DNA from: Caballeronia glebae
GTDB lineage: Bacteria > Pseudomonadota > Gammaproteobacteria > Burkholderiales > Burkholderiaceae
Reading direction: 5' to 3'
Assembly (NCBI RefSeq): GCF_001545035.1
Contig: NZ_FCOJ02000012.1
Location: forward strand, 1 to 64,000
Length of the DNA stretch: 64,000 nucleotides
In this document: one piece after another, positions 45,943 through 54,101 of the stretch
Layout: the number at the start of each line of letters is the position of its first letter
Numbering within the stretch: position 1 is the first letter of the stretch
Translations under genes and position numbers: made by a program
The notes under the pieces: generated by a model
The model's input: only the letters and a program-made list of their open reading frames with translations
Told to the model about the DNA's origin: nothing
Database searches by the model: none

Positions 45943-46857
45943 ATGGCCGGATTCAACGAACGTATCCTCAACGGCATCAGCGTGTTCGCGGCGATCGTCG
46001 ATGCGGGCACGTTCGCCGCGGCGGGCGACCGGCTCGGCATGTCGCAGCCCGGCGTGAGCCGTGCGATCGCGCGTCTCGAAGCGCGCCTGAAAATCCGTCT
46101 CTTCGATCGCACGACGCGCAGCGTCTCGCTCACCGACGACGGCCGGCGTTTCTTCGAACATGTGATGCCGCATCTCGCGGGTCTGGAGGAAGCGGCTGCC
46201 ACGGCATCCGAGGGCGCGACGGCGGTGCGCGGCCGTCTGCGCGTGAACCTCGATCCGATCTTCTCGCGGCTCCTGCTCGGCCCGAAGCTCGACGCGTTCC
46301 TGAAGGCGCATCCCGATCTGCAACTCGAACTCATCACGAGCGATCGTCTCGGCGACATGATCGCGGACGGCTTCGATCTCGCCGTGCGTTTCGGCAAGCC
46401 GCGCGATTCGAGCCTCGTCGCGCGCAAGCTGCTCGACACGCCGGTGCGAACCGTCGCCGCGCCGTCGTATATCAGGCGACGCGGCAAGCCCGCGACGCCG
46501 CAGGCGCTCGCGCAAGACGCGCACACGTGCATCGAGTTTCGCGATCCCGAAACGGGGCGGCCGTTCGTATGGGAATTTCATCGCAAGAAGAAGCGCATCA
46601 CCGTGGAGACGCGCGGCCGTCTCACGCTCAACGATCCCGGCACGATGCTGGGCACGCTGCTCTCGGGCCATGGCATCGGGCAGATTCTTCTGCTCGGTCA
46701 CGAACATCTTCTCGCCGATGGCAAGCTGATCGACCTCTTCCCCGACTGGCCCGACGAGCGCTTTCCTCTGTATGCGTTTTATCCGTCGCGGCATCATCCG
46801 CCGGCGAAGACACGCGCGTTCCTCGATTTCGTCATCGCGTTGACGGGAACGCACTGA
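45943..46857 (+). CDS. LysR-family transcriptional regulator
   Basis: 304 aa. Helix-turn-helix ISVFAAIVDAGTFAAAGDRLGMSQPGVSRAIARLE, then IRLFDRTTRSVSLTDDG. The substrate-binding domain follows (SRLLLGPKLDAFLKAHPDL). Converges with a MarR-GNAT gene. Target unknown. Confidence 0.93.
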   Translation: MAGFNERILNGISVFAAIVDAGTFAAAGDRLGMSQPGVSRAIARLEARLKIRLFDRTTRSVSLTDDGRRFFEHVMPHLAGLEEAAATASEGATAVRGRLRVNLDPIFSRLLLGPKLDAFLKAHPDLQLELITSDRLGDMIADGFDLAVRFGKPRDSSLVARKLLDTPVRTVAAPSYIRRRGKPATPQALAQDAHTCIEFRDPETGRPFVWEFHRKKKRITVETRGRLTLNDPGTMLGTLLSGHGIGQILLLGHEHLLADGKLIDLFPDWPDERFPLYAFYPSRHHPPAKTRAFLDFVIALTGTH

Positions 46858-46866
46858 AGTCACGCG

Positions 46867-47751
46867 TCAACGCAATGCTTTCTCGAACCAGTGATCCGCA
46901 TAAGCCTCGTCACTGAACGCGGCGACTTCGACATATCCCGATCGCCGATACAGGCCGATCGCCTCCGCGAGCGCCTTGTTCGTCTCAAGACGCAGGACTT
47001 TCGCTCCGCTTTGCAATGCGTGCGCTTCGGCCTCTTCGAGCAGCCGACGTCCGACGCCCAGTCCGCGAGCGTCGGCGCTCACCCACATTCTTTTCAACTC
47101 GGCCGGCAATGCGCCGTGGAACTTGAGCGCGACGCAGCCTATCGCCGCGCCCCGCAGTCTCGCCACGATCAGCGCGCCGCGCGGCGCGGTCAGTTCGCGC
47201 GCATCGGCGGACAGGCTGACCGACGGATCGAAGCCCGCTTCGAAGCGCGCGTTCAGCTCCGCGAAGTATTGATCGATGCACCATTGCGCATCGGCGCTCG
47301 TCGGATCTTCGATCGCGAAGCGTATCAGCGAAGGTTGCAGCAAGCGCTCGACTTCGGCCATCGCCGCGATCAGCCTTTGGCGCTGCGCGTCGTTCAACGG
47401 TGCGAGCATGCCGCCCGCGACGGCGTCCGACAACCGTTCGAGTTCGGCGCGTTCGGCGCGGCCCGCTTCGGTCAGACTAGCGCGGCGCACACGGCGGTCG
47501 TCGGGATGGGCCTCGACCGCCACGAGGCCCTGCCGCTCCAGCGCCGCGAGCGTGCGGCTCAAGTAGCCCGAGTCGAGACCGAGGCGCTCGCGCAGCACGC
47601 GAAGATCGACGCCCTGCGCGCCGATCTCCCAGACGAGCCGCGATTCGCCCATTGGACGGCCGCGCCCGAGAAAACGATCGTTGAGCGCGCCGATGCCCTC
47701 GGCAACGGTGCGATTGAAGCTGCGAATCTGGTTGATGTCGGTCGGGTTCAT
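46867..47751 (-). CDS. MarR-GNAT fusion regulator/acetyltransferase
   Basis: 294 aa. N-terminal MarR winged helix (VDLRVLRERLGLDSGYLSRTLAALERQGLVAVEAHPDDRRVRRASLTEAG, about 1-140) and C-terminal GNAT acetyltransferase (about 150-294) with the acetyl-CoA loop ARGLGVGRRLL. A single protein combining a repressor-type DNA-binding domain and an acetyltransferase. A perfect 10-bp-arm palindrome sits at the start codon, so autorepression is likely. Substrate unknown. Confidence 0.9.
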   Translation of the reverse strand: MNPTDINQIRSFNRTVAEGIGALNDRFLGRGRPMGESRLVWEIGAQGVDLRVLRERLGLDSGYLSRTLAALERQGLVAVEAHPDDRRVRRASLTEAGRAERAELERLSDAVAGGMLAPLNDAQRQRLIAAMAEVERLLQPSLIRFAIEDPTSADAQWCIDQYFAELNARFEAGFDPSVSLSADARELTAPRGALIVARLRGAAIGCVALKFHGALPAELKRMWVSADARGLGVGRRLLEEAEAHALQSGAKVLRLETNKALAEAIGLYRRSGYVEVAAFSDEAYADHWFEKALR

Positions 47752-47773
47752 TTCTCTGACTCTAGTCAGAGAA
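47752..47773. promoter_or_regulatory. Perfect palindrome at the MarR-GNAT start, likely operator
   Basis: TTCTCTGACT-CT-AGTCAGAGAA, arms of 10 bases. It begins one base upstream of the MarR-GNAT start codon, between it and the upstream AraC gene. The size and place fit a MarR dimer site for autoregulation. Confidence 0.8.
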
Positions 47774-47783
47774 TCGGCCGACG

Positions 47784-48812
47784 TCAATCCGAATTGACTT
47801 TCTGCGTGTGCGTCGCGGCTTCCACGCGGCTTTTCTCGCGACGCCACGTTGCGGGCGGCTTGCCGACGAGACGCTTGAATGCGCGAATGAACGCGGCTTC
47901 GGATGCGTAGCCGACGTCCTGCGCGACGCCTGCGATGGTCGAGTTCGTATTGCGTAGCAGTCCGGCCGCGACCTGCATGCGCCAGTTGACGAGATATTGC
48001 ATCGGCGGCAAGCCGACGATCTCGACGAAACGCTCGTGCAGCGCCGAACGCGAGAGGCCCACGCGCTCGCCCAGTTCTTCGACGGTCCATTCGTGCGCGG
48101 GCGCATCGTGCATGACGGCGAGCGCGCGCCCGACGAAACGATCGCGCAGGCCCGCGAGCCAGCCGCGGCTTTCATCGGGCAGCACGTCGACGTAACGGCG
48201 CACGGCATCGACGAACATCATTTCGCTCATGCGTTCGAGCATGGCCTCGCCGCCCGGCCTCTTGTGACGCGATTCGACGACGGCCTGTTGCATGAAGTGA
48301 TTAATCCAGCCCTGCGCGCCCGTCTCCTTGAGATGCAGCAGGCGCGGCAATGTCGCGATGAGCGGATTGAACGGACGCAGATCGCAGCCGAGAAAACCGC
48401 ATACCAACATTGTTTCGTAGGCATCGTCCGGGCTTGGATTGTTGCGCGCCTCGACCGCGTCGTAGGTCAGCGTGAAGGGCAACTGATCGATCTTCGCCGA
48501 CCAGGCAGCTACGTCGATTTCCGCGCGAATGCCGGGCGCGCTGGAGATCACATGCGCATCTCCGTGCGGAAACACGATGATGTCGCCGCTTGCGAGACGC
48601 ACCGGCGCTTCGCCGACGATCGCGCCCCAGCAACTGCCGCGCGTCACGACGTGATACTCCATCACGTGTTCGCACTCCGGCATGACGATGCTCGCGATAT
48701 CGCTCGCGGGCGGCGCTTCGGCCGCCCAGCTTCGATTGCCGCTCACGTGAAAGAAGAGCGCGCCGCGCAGACGCACGGTGCGCAGCACATCGGAAAGAAT
48801 GTCGTGGCTCAT
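47784..48812 (-). CDS. AraC-family regulator with cupin domain
   Basis: 342 aa. N-terminal cupin-like effector domain (HVMEYHVVTRGSCWGAIVGEAPVRLASGDIIVFPHGDAHV) and C-terminal AraC double helix-turn-helix (TVEELGERVGLSRSALHERF, VAQDVGYASEAAFIRAFKRLVG). Upstream of the MarR-GNAT gene on the same strand and divergent from a methyltransferase gene, which is its most likely target. Confidence 0.92.
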   Translation of the reverse strand: MSHDILSDVLRTVRLRGALFFHVSGNRSWAAEAPPASDIASIVMPECEHVMEYHVVTRGSCWGAIVGEAPVRLASGDIIVFPHGDAHVISSAPGIRAEIDVAAWSAKIDQLPFTLTYDAVEARNNPSPDDAYETMLVCGFLGCDLRPFNPLIATLPRLLHLKETGAQGWINHFMQQAVVESRHKRPGGEAMLERMSEMMFVDAVRRYVDVLPDESRGWLAGLRDRFVGRALAVMHDAPAHEWTVEELGERVGLSRSALHERFVEIVGLPPMQYLVNWRMQVAAGLLRNTNSTIAGVAQDVGYASEAAFIRAFKRLVGKPPATWRREKSRVEAATHTQKVNSD

Positions 48813-48983
48813 GTGGCTCCCGCAAATCGCAAGCATCGCCGCGACGCAGCGCGACGACGAAGCGGACGAACGGACAATTCGCGGCGACTCGCGGGCAGGC
48901 GTCGAAGCGATGGTAACGGGATACTGCACCTGCCCGCTATCAGGGCGATGCTCGACACGTCATCCGAATCTGGAGAGGAAACC

Positions 48984-49835
48984 ATGCATGCGTTGAATAC
49001 ATCCGCGGTCTGCGGCGAGCAGACCGAAGCGCAACCCGATTTCGCCGCGATCAAGGCCCGGCAGCAAGCCACCTGGGCGAGCGGCGACTTCGCGGTAATC
49101 GGCACGACGTTGCAGATCGTCGGCGAGATGCTTGCCGAAGCGATCGATGTGCGCGCCGGCGAGCGCGTGCTCGATGTCGCCGCCGGCAACGGCAATGCGA
49201 CGCTCGCCGCCGCGCGCCGCTTCGCCCACGTGACATCGACCGATTACGTGCCCGCGCTGCTGGAAAAGGGCCGTGCGCGCGCGCAAGCCGAAGGGCTCGC
49301 GGTCGACTTCAAGGTCGCCGATGCGGAGAACCTGCCCTTCGACGACGGCAGCTTCGATGTCGTGCTGTCCACCTACGGCGCGATGTTCACGCCGGATCAC
49401 ACGCGTCCCGCGAGCGAGATGCTGCGCGTGGCGAAGCGCGGCGGACGCATCGGCATGGCGAACTGGACGCCCGAGGGTTTCATCGGCCAGTTGTTCAAGA
49501 TCATCGGCGCTTACGTGCCGCCGCCCGCCGGGCTGCAATCGCCCGCATTGTGGGGCACCGAGCCGCATCTCGTCGCGCTCTTCGGCGCCGAAGCGGCCGA
49601 CATTCGTTGCATACGCAAGTACTTCAACATGCGTTATGAATCGTCCGCCCACTGGCTACAGGTGTTCCGCGATTTTTACGGACCCGTGCATCGCGCGTTC
49701 GCGGCGCTCGATCCCGCGAAGCAGCCGGATCTCGAACGCGAGATCACCGGCCTGCTCGAACGCTGCAACGTAGCGGGAGCGTCTTCGCTCGTGGTGCCGA
49801 GCGAGTACATGGAAGTCGTGATCGTCAAGCGTTGA
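48984..49835 (+). CDS. SAM-dependent class I methyltransferase
   Basis: 283 aa. SAM-binding motif I in VLDVAAGNGNATLAAARR, acidic motif near STDYVPALLEKGR, and VADAENLPFDDGSFDVVLSTYGAMFTPD. Ubiquinone/menaquinone-type methyltransferase fold. GGAGAGG upstream of ATG. Divergent from the AraC gene. Substrate unknown. Confidence 0.92.
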   Translation: MHALNTSAVCGEQTEAQPDFAAIKARQQATWASGDFAVIGTTLQIVGEMLAEAIDVRAGERVLDVAAGNGNATLAAARRFAHVTSTDYVPALLEKGRARAQAEGLAVDFKVADAENLPFDDGSFDVVLSTYGAMFTPDHTRPASEMLRVAKRGGRIGMANWTPEGFIGQLFKIIGAYVPPPAGLQSPALWGTEPHLVALFGAEAADIRCIRKYFNMRYESSAHWLQVFRDFYGPVHRAFAALDPAKQPDLEREITGLLERCNVAGASSLVVPSEYMEVVIVKR

Positions 49836-49836
49836 T

Positions 49837-49869
49837 CGCGATTCACGCGAGCGCGGCGCGTGAATCGCG
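49837..49869. terminator. Hairpin between convergent methyltransferase and oxidoreductase genes
   Basis: Perfect 13-bp stem CGCGATTCACGCG/CGCGTGAATCGCG with a 7-base loop. No T-tract, so terminator-like. Confidence 0.65.
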
Positions 49870-49877
49870 TTCGACGA

Positions 49878-50924
49878 TCAGAGCGTGACGGGCTTCTCGC
49901 CGCGCGCGCTTTCGATGATCGCCGCGAGCGTCGCGGCATTGTCGAGACTCACTTGCGCGTAGTACTCGATGGCGGCGGCGTCGTGCGCGGCGACCATGCG
50001 CGCGAAGCTTTCCGCCGCGAAAAAGAAGCCGCTGCCCGCTTCGGACGCGATCGGCTCGAACGGCACCGAGTTCGGAATGCCGCGACGCACGCGCATCTGG
50101 CTCGGCAAATAGCCGAACTCGTCGCCCGCCGTCTGTGCGCTCGTGTGATTGAGATACTCGGTGTCGATGGTGCCCTGCGTGCCGATGATCGTCGCGTGCC
50201 GGTGATTCGCCGCATCCATCGAGCACGAGACTTGCGCGCGGCGGCCATCGGCGTAAATGAGCGTCGCCATGAGGCTGATGTCGACATTGCTGCCCGCCCA
50301 CGTCGCGACCGCATCGACGCGTTGCGGCGCGCATCCCATCACGAGACGAATGAGACTCAGCGGATAGCTGCCCGCATCGAGCAGCGCGCCACCGCCCAGC
50401 TCGGGCTTCATGCGGATATTCGCGCCGGGATTGCCGACCGTGAAGCCAAAGTTCGCCTGGATCGCGCGCACCTCGCCGATCGCGCCTTCGCCGATCAACG
50501 CCATCATCGCGGCGGTCTGCGGCTGGAAGTAGTACGGAAACGCTTCGAGCAGCAGCACGCCGTTGCGATCGGCGGCCTCGAACATGCGCGCGGCTTCGTC
50601 GCGATCGAGCGCGAGCGGCTTCTCGCACAGGATGTGCTTGCCGTGGTCCGCGGCCTTGATCGCCCATTCGGCATGCAGGCTGTTCGGCAGCGGAATGTAG
50701 ACCGCGTCGATGTCCGGGCTCGCGAGCAGCGCGTCATAGCTGCCGAACCACGTTTCGATGCCGTTCGCTTCTGCGAAGGTCTTTGCGTTCTCGTCGCTGC
50801 GGCTCGCGACCGCAACGACGCGCACGCGCTCGCTCGGCCTCACGTCACGCGTGAATTGTCTGGCGATGTTCGCGCCACCGAGAATGCCGAGGCGCAGGAC
50901 GGACGAAACTTGAGTGGATGACAA
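49878..50924 (-). CDS. Gfo/Idh/MocA-family oxidoreductase
   Basis: 348 aa. Rossmann start (LRLGILGGANIARQFT), the catalytic-type CEKPLA (in HILCEKPLALDRDEAARM) and the C-terminal substrate-binding domain. NAD(P)-dependent sugar or polyol oxidoreductase. Substrate cannot be named. The family and start (MSSTQ) are clear. Confidence 0.92.
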   Translation of the reverse strand: MSSTQVSSVLRLGILGGANIARQFTRDVRPSERVRVVAVASRSDENAKTFAEANGIETWFGSYDALLASPDIDAVYIPLPNSLHAEWAIKAADHGKHILCEKPLALDRDEAARMFEAADRNGVLLLEAFPYYFQPQTAAMMALIGEGAIGEVRAIQANFGFTVGNPGANIRMKPELGGGALLDAGSYPLSLIRLVMGCAPQRVDAVATWAGSNVDISLMATLIYADGRRAQVSCSMDAANHRHATIIGTQGTIDTEYLNHTSAQTAGDEFGYLPSQMRVRRGIPNSVPFEPIASEAGSGFFFAAESFARMVAAHDAAAIEYYAQVSLDNAATLAAIIESARGEKPVTL

Positions 50925-50988
50925 GGCGGGCTCCTTGAATTTGTACCAAATGGTTCACTCGCTAAAAGGTACCACAATCGCGCACGCT

Positions 50989-51204
50989 TCAGGGCATGCA
51001 CTTGTCGGGACGAACCTTCGCGCCACGCCGGTCCACCGGCACGTGGCAATTGTTCACGCGTTGATCGTCGCTCGCCTTGTCGCCGAGGCGTTCCTTCAAA
51101 GTCTTCGGCTCGGATGCGGCGGATGATGCCGCAGCGGGCGCTTCTGTCGCGAGCGCGGCGCAAGTCCACGCGAGACAAGCACATGCAAGAACGAGCGTCT
51201 TCAT
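50989..51204 (-). CDS. Small secreted hypothetical protein
   Basis: 71 aa. Signal peptide (MKTLVLACACLAWTCAALA) then an Ala/Ser stretch and a short basic part with two Cys. Similar small exported proteins are common in Burkholderiaceae. Function unknown. Confidence 0.72.
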   Translation of the reverse strand: MKTLVLACACLAWTCAALATEAPAAASSAASEPKTLKERLGDKASDDQRVNNCHVPVDRRGAKVRPDKCMP

Positions 51205-51284
51205 GATAGGCCCGCCATGAAAGGATGAATCAGCAAGCTTCGGCGCGCGGCAACCGCACGACGCCCCGCTTCTTGCGTTTTCAT

Positions 51285-52664
51285 TCAGGCATGCATTCCG
51301 CTGACGATATCGTTCGCATGCGACGCCGATGCAACCGGGCGCAGGCCGCGCACCGACACGATCAGCCCGCTCGCGTCATCGCGATTCGCGACTTCGAGCG
51401 TCGCGTGATGCCTTTGCGCGACGCGCAGCGCAATCGCGAGCCCTAGCCCGCTGCCATGTCCCGTCGTGCCGACGCATCGATAGAAGCGGTCGCACACCCG
51501 CTCGATCTCGCTTTGCGCAATACCGGTGCCGGAGTCGAGCACGGTCAGCGCGATGCCTTCCGGTTCGCGGCGCAAGGTGACGTCGACGCGGCCGCCGTGC
51601 GGCGTGTGACGAATCGCGTTGTCGAGCAGGTTGTTCACGAGCACGGCGAGCGCGTGCGTGTCGCCCATGATCGTGAACGCATCGTGATCGTCCAGCGCGT
51701 GTTCGAGTTCGAGACCGAGGTCGATCGATCGTGCTTCGGCCAGCAGCGAGAAATCGCTCACGCGGATTTCGCAGAGCATGCGCAGGCTCATCGGCGCGAT
51801 GGCCGCTTCACGCGCGGCGTCTTCGCGCGCCATGCTGAGCAGTTGCTGCGCGAGATGAATGAGGCGATTCAATCGGCCGTCGATTCTGGCGATCGTCGCG
51901 GCATCGACTTGCAGCGAGCCATCGCCGATCGCACCCTGGATTTGCAGCTTGAGCGCGGTGAGCGGCGTGCGCAACTCGTGCGCCGCATCCGCGACGAACG
52001 TGCGCTGCGCCTGCGATGCTTCGCCCAGACGCGCGAGCAGATCGTTCAACGCGTCGACGAGAGGACGTAGTTCGACGGGCATCGGCTTGTCGAAGGTAAT
52101 GGATTCGAGCGATTCCGGCGAGCGCTCGACGAGCGATTTCGACAACCAGCGCACCGGCGAAAGCCCACGCGCGACGACCAGAAGCACGATCACGACGATC
52201 GCCGGAATCAGCAAGGCGAGCGGCCAGATCGTGCGCAGGGCGAGCGACATGGCGAGATCGTCGCGAATGAAATAAGGCTGCGCGACCTGCACGAAGCGGT
52301 CCGGCTGCGCGATGCCGAACGCGCGCCAACGAAAACCTTCCCGTTCCGCCGATTTGAAACCTTCGCCAAAGCGCGGCAACGCGGGCTCGTGCGGCGAGTG
52401 ATAAATGAGACGTCCCGTCAAATCCCAGATGTCGATGACGAGCCTGTCGTCCGCGATGCCGTGCAGTTCGGGACTGCGGCCCTGCGCGACGTCGTCCGCC
52501 GTGATGTTATGCGGCAGCGAGAGCGCGACGGTGCGCAGCTCGTAATCGAACAGCTCGCCCGCTTCGATGCGCGCCGCGTTGAATATGCCGATGCCCGCGG
52601 CCAGGCACGCGATGCCGAGGCCGCAGATGAGCCATCCGAGCAGCCATCGGCGAATCGATGTCAT
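51285..52664 (-). CDS. PmrB/QseC-type sensor histidine kinase
   Basis: 459 aa. Helix 1 (about 10-31), periplasmic sensor (about 32-143), helix 2 (about 145-166), HAMP, HisKA with His229 (VADAAHELRTPL) and HATPase (NLLDNAIRHTPHGG, DSGTGI, HGSGLGLAIALRVA). The start overlaps the stop of the regulator gene (ATGA), so the two are translated together. The TctE/QseC/PmrB group senses cations, low pH or host signals; signal here unknown. Confidence 0.93.
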   Translation of the reverse strand: MTSIRRWLLGWLICGLGIACLAAGIGIFNAARIEAGELFDYELRTVALSLPHNITADDVAQGRSPELHGIADDRLVIDIWDLTGRLIYHSPHEPALPRFGEGFKSAEREGFRWRAFGIAQPDRFVQVAQPYFIRDDLAMSLALRTIWPLALLIPAIVVIVLLVVARGLSPVRWLSKSLVERSPESLESITFDKPMPVELRPLVDALNDLLARLGEASQAQRTFVADAAHELRTPLTALKLQIQGAIGDGSLQVDAATIARIDGRLNRLIHLAQQLLSMAREDAAREAAIAPMSLRMLCEIRVSDFSLLAEARSIDLGLELEHALDDHDAFTIMGDTHALAVLVNNLLDNAIRHTPHGGRVDVTLRREPEGIALTVLDSGTGIAQSEIERVCDRFYRCVGTTGHGSGLGLAIALRVAQRHHATLEVANRDDASGLIVSVRGLRPVASASHANDIVSGMHA

Positions 52665-53323
52665 CCGATCCTCTTCAATCGATAGCCGACGCCGCGCACG
52701 GTCACGATTTCTTCCGCGCCGATCTTGCGCCGCAAGCTGTGCACGTGGACTTCGATCGCGTTGCTGCCGACTTCCTCACCCCAGCCGTACAGTTTCTCTT
52801 CGAGTTCCGGGCGGCGAAACACGCGCGACGGCTCTTCGATCAGCGCCTGCAGCAGCGCGAATTCGCGCGGCACGAGATTGAGCGCGACACCGCCCTTGGT
52901 CGCCTCGTGCGCGGCGGGATCGAGCGACAGCTCGCCGTGCGAATAGACGGGATGCTTGTGCCCCGTGCGGCGTCTCAGCAATGCGCGTACACGGGCCGCG
53001 AGTTCGTCGAGATCGAAGGGCTTCATGAGGTAATCGTCCGCGCCGGCGTCGAGCCCGCGAATGCGGTCGTCGACGGCGTCGCGCGCGGTCAGGATCATCA
53101 CGGGCGCGTTTCCGCCGTTCTTGCGATAGGTGGCGAGCACGTCGAAGCCGTCGCGTTTGGGCAGGTTCAGGTCCAGCAGCACGAGGTCGTACACGCCGTT
53201 GCCGAGCGAAAGCTCCGCGGCGCGTCCGTCCTGCGCCCAATCCACGGTGTAACCTGCGCGGCGCAACGCGGCGAGCACGGTCTCCGCGATCATCTCGTCG
53301 TCCTCCACCAATAACAGGCGCAT
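52661..53323 (-). CDS. PmrA/QseB-type OmpR-family response regulator
   Basis: 220 aa. Receiver with Asp51 (LLDLNLPKRDGF) and Lys in YLMKPFDLDELA, and an OmpR winged helix with the PmrA/QseB-type recognition helix SNAIEVHVHSLRRKIG. PmrA/QseB proteins bind CTTAAG-type direct repeats, and three such boxes are found in this locus, two just upstream of this gene and one before hpnI. It overlaps the kinase gene by 4 bp. The family and the boxes agree well; naming as pmrA versus qseB is not settled. Confidence 0.93.
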   Translation of the reverse strand: MRLLLVEDDEMIAETVLAALRRAGYTVDWAQDGRAAELSLGNGVYDLVLLDLNLPKRDGFDVLATYRKNGGNAPVMILTARDAVDDRIRGLDAGADDYLMKPFDLDELAARVRALLRRRTGHKHPVYSHGELSLDPAAHEATKGGVALNLVPREFALLQALIEEPSRVFRRPELEEKLYGWGEEVGSNAIEVHVHSLRRKIGAEEIVTVRGVGYRLKRIG

Positions 53324-53373
53324 GCACTTTCTCCAGGCTTGAAAACGTCGCCGCCGATTCTCCTGCCCGCATG

Positions 53374-53390
53374 CTTAAGCGTTACTTAAG
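53374..53390 (+). promoter_or_regulatory. PmrA/QseB box 1
   Basis: CTTAAG-CGTTA-CTTAAG, an exact match to the CTTAAG-N5-CTTAAG direct repeat known for PmrA/QseB proteins. A CATTAT -10-like element follows 14 bp later (53405-53410). In the gap between the regulator gene and a small membrane protein gene. Confidence 0.85.
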
Positions 53391-53439
53391 CTTCGCGCGG
53401 CGCGCATTATGTCCCTGTTATCGGCTCGCGCGCGAGGGG

Positions 53440-53456
53440 CTTAAGCGTGGCATAAG
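53440..53456 (+). promoter_or_regulatory. PmrA/QseB box 2
   Basis: CTTAAG-CGTGG-CATAAG, one change in the second half. A TATACC -10 element follows 14 bp later (53471-53476), so box 2 sits where an activator would replace the -35 of the small membrane protein gene. Confidence 0.82.
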
Positions 53457-53518
53457 CTTCGCCCACGCACTATACCGTCCAGCGCGCCGATTCGCGGCCG
53501 TGCGGCCCGGAGATGCCG

Positions 53519-53908
53519 ATGCGAGCGTCCACTCTCGTTTCCCTGCGTGCGAACGCAGTGCTGATCGCATTGTGCGTCGCCGCGTCGGATGCGGCGGGGC
53601 TCGCCGTCTGCGCGTTCACGGGCCACGTGAACGCGTTCGAAAGCACCACGGCGCGTGTCGCGGCGCTCGCGAGCGCGGCGGGCATCGTGTTCGTCGTGCG
53701 GCGCGTCGCGAAGGCCGAATTCGATGCGGCCAGGGCGGCAAGGCGCATCGCCTGGGCCGCGGACAAGTTCGTGATCGACGGAACCTGTCCGGGCGACTGG
53801 CTCGTGCAACTTCATGTCGAGCTTCATCCCGCCGGGTCGCGGTCGAGCGCCGCGCATGCGTGTGTGCCCGCAACGGCGTCCTGCAGAGTGCCACGCGGTC
53901 GGGCGTGA
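53519..53908 (+). CDS. Small membrane/exported protein, hypothetical
   Basis: 129 aa. Two hydrophobic segments near residues 8-32 and 45-62, then a hydrophilic C-terminal part with three Cys. An ATG six bases upstream is possible, but GGAG sits six bases before 53519. Directly downstream of PmrA boxes 1 and 2 and ended by a strong terminator, so it probably belongs to the regulon. Family not recognised. Confidence 0.6.
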   Translation: MRASTLVSLRANAVLIALCVAASDAAGLAVCAFTGHVNAFESTTARVAALASAAGIVFVVRRVAKAEFDAARAARRIAWAADKFVIDGTCPGDWLVQLHVELHPAGSRSSAAHACVPATASCRVPRGRA

Positions 53909-53935
53909 CCTCGGAATCGCGCCCGATCTCATTCG

Positions 53936-53961
53936 CCCGGCCTATCAGCCGGGTTTTTTTT
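53936..53961 (+). terminator. Intrinsic terminator after the small membrane protein gene
   Basis: 6-bp stem CCCGGC/GCCGGG with a 6-base loop and eight T. It separates this gene from hpnI, so hpnI-hpnK must have its own promoter, consistent with box 3. Confidence 0.88.
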
Positions 53962-54033
53962 GCCTTCAGCACGCGCTTAGCCTGGCAATACACATCCCTT
54001 TCATGCGCATTTCATTGTGCATTCGTTCGCTTA

Positions 54034-54050
54034 CCTAAGCGTGTCTTAAG
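54034..54050 (+). promoter_or_regulatory. PmrA/QseB box 3, upstream of hpnI-hpnK
   Basis: CCTAAG-CGTGT-CTTAAG, one change in the first half. It ends 51 bp upstream of the hpnI start, after the terminator of the previous gene. No clear -10 is visible, so the strength is uncertain. Confidence 0.75.
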
Positions 54051-54101
54051 GCTTGTGAAGGCAGGCTTCGAATTCTCGACACGCATGCGGACGAAGCGCT
54101 C

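Noticed and set aside
44328..46532. Open frame of over 700 codons opposite the MHS transporter and LysR genes
   Set aside because: Spans two genes and the terminator, and has no domain; a compositional artefact.
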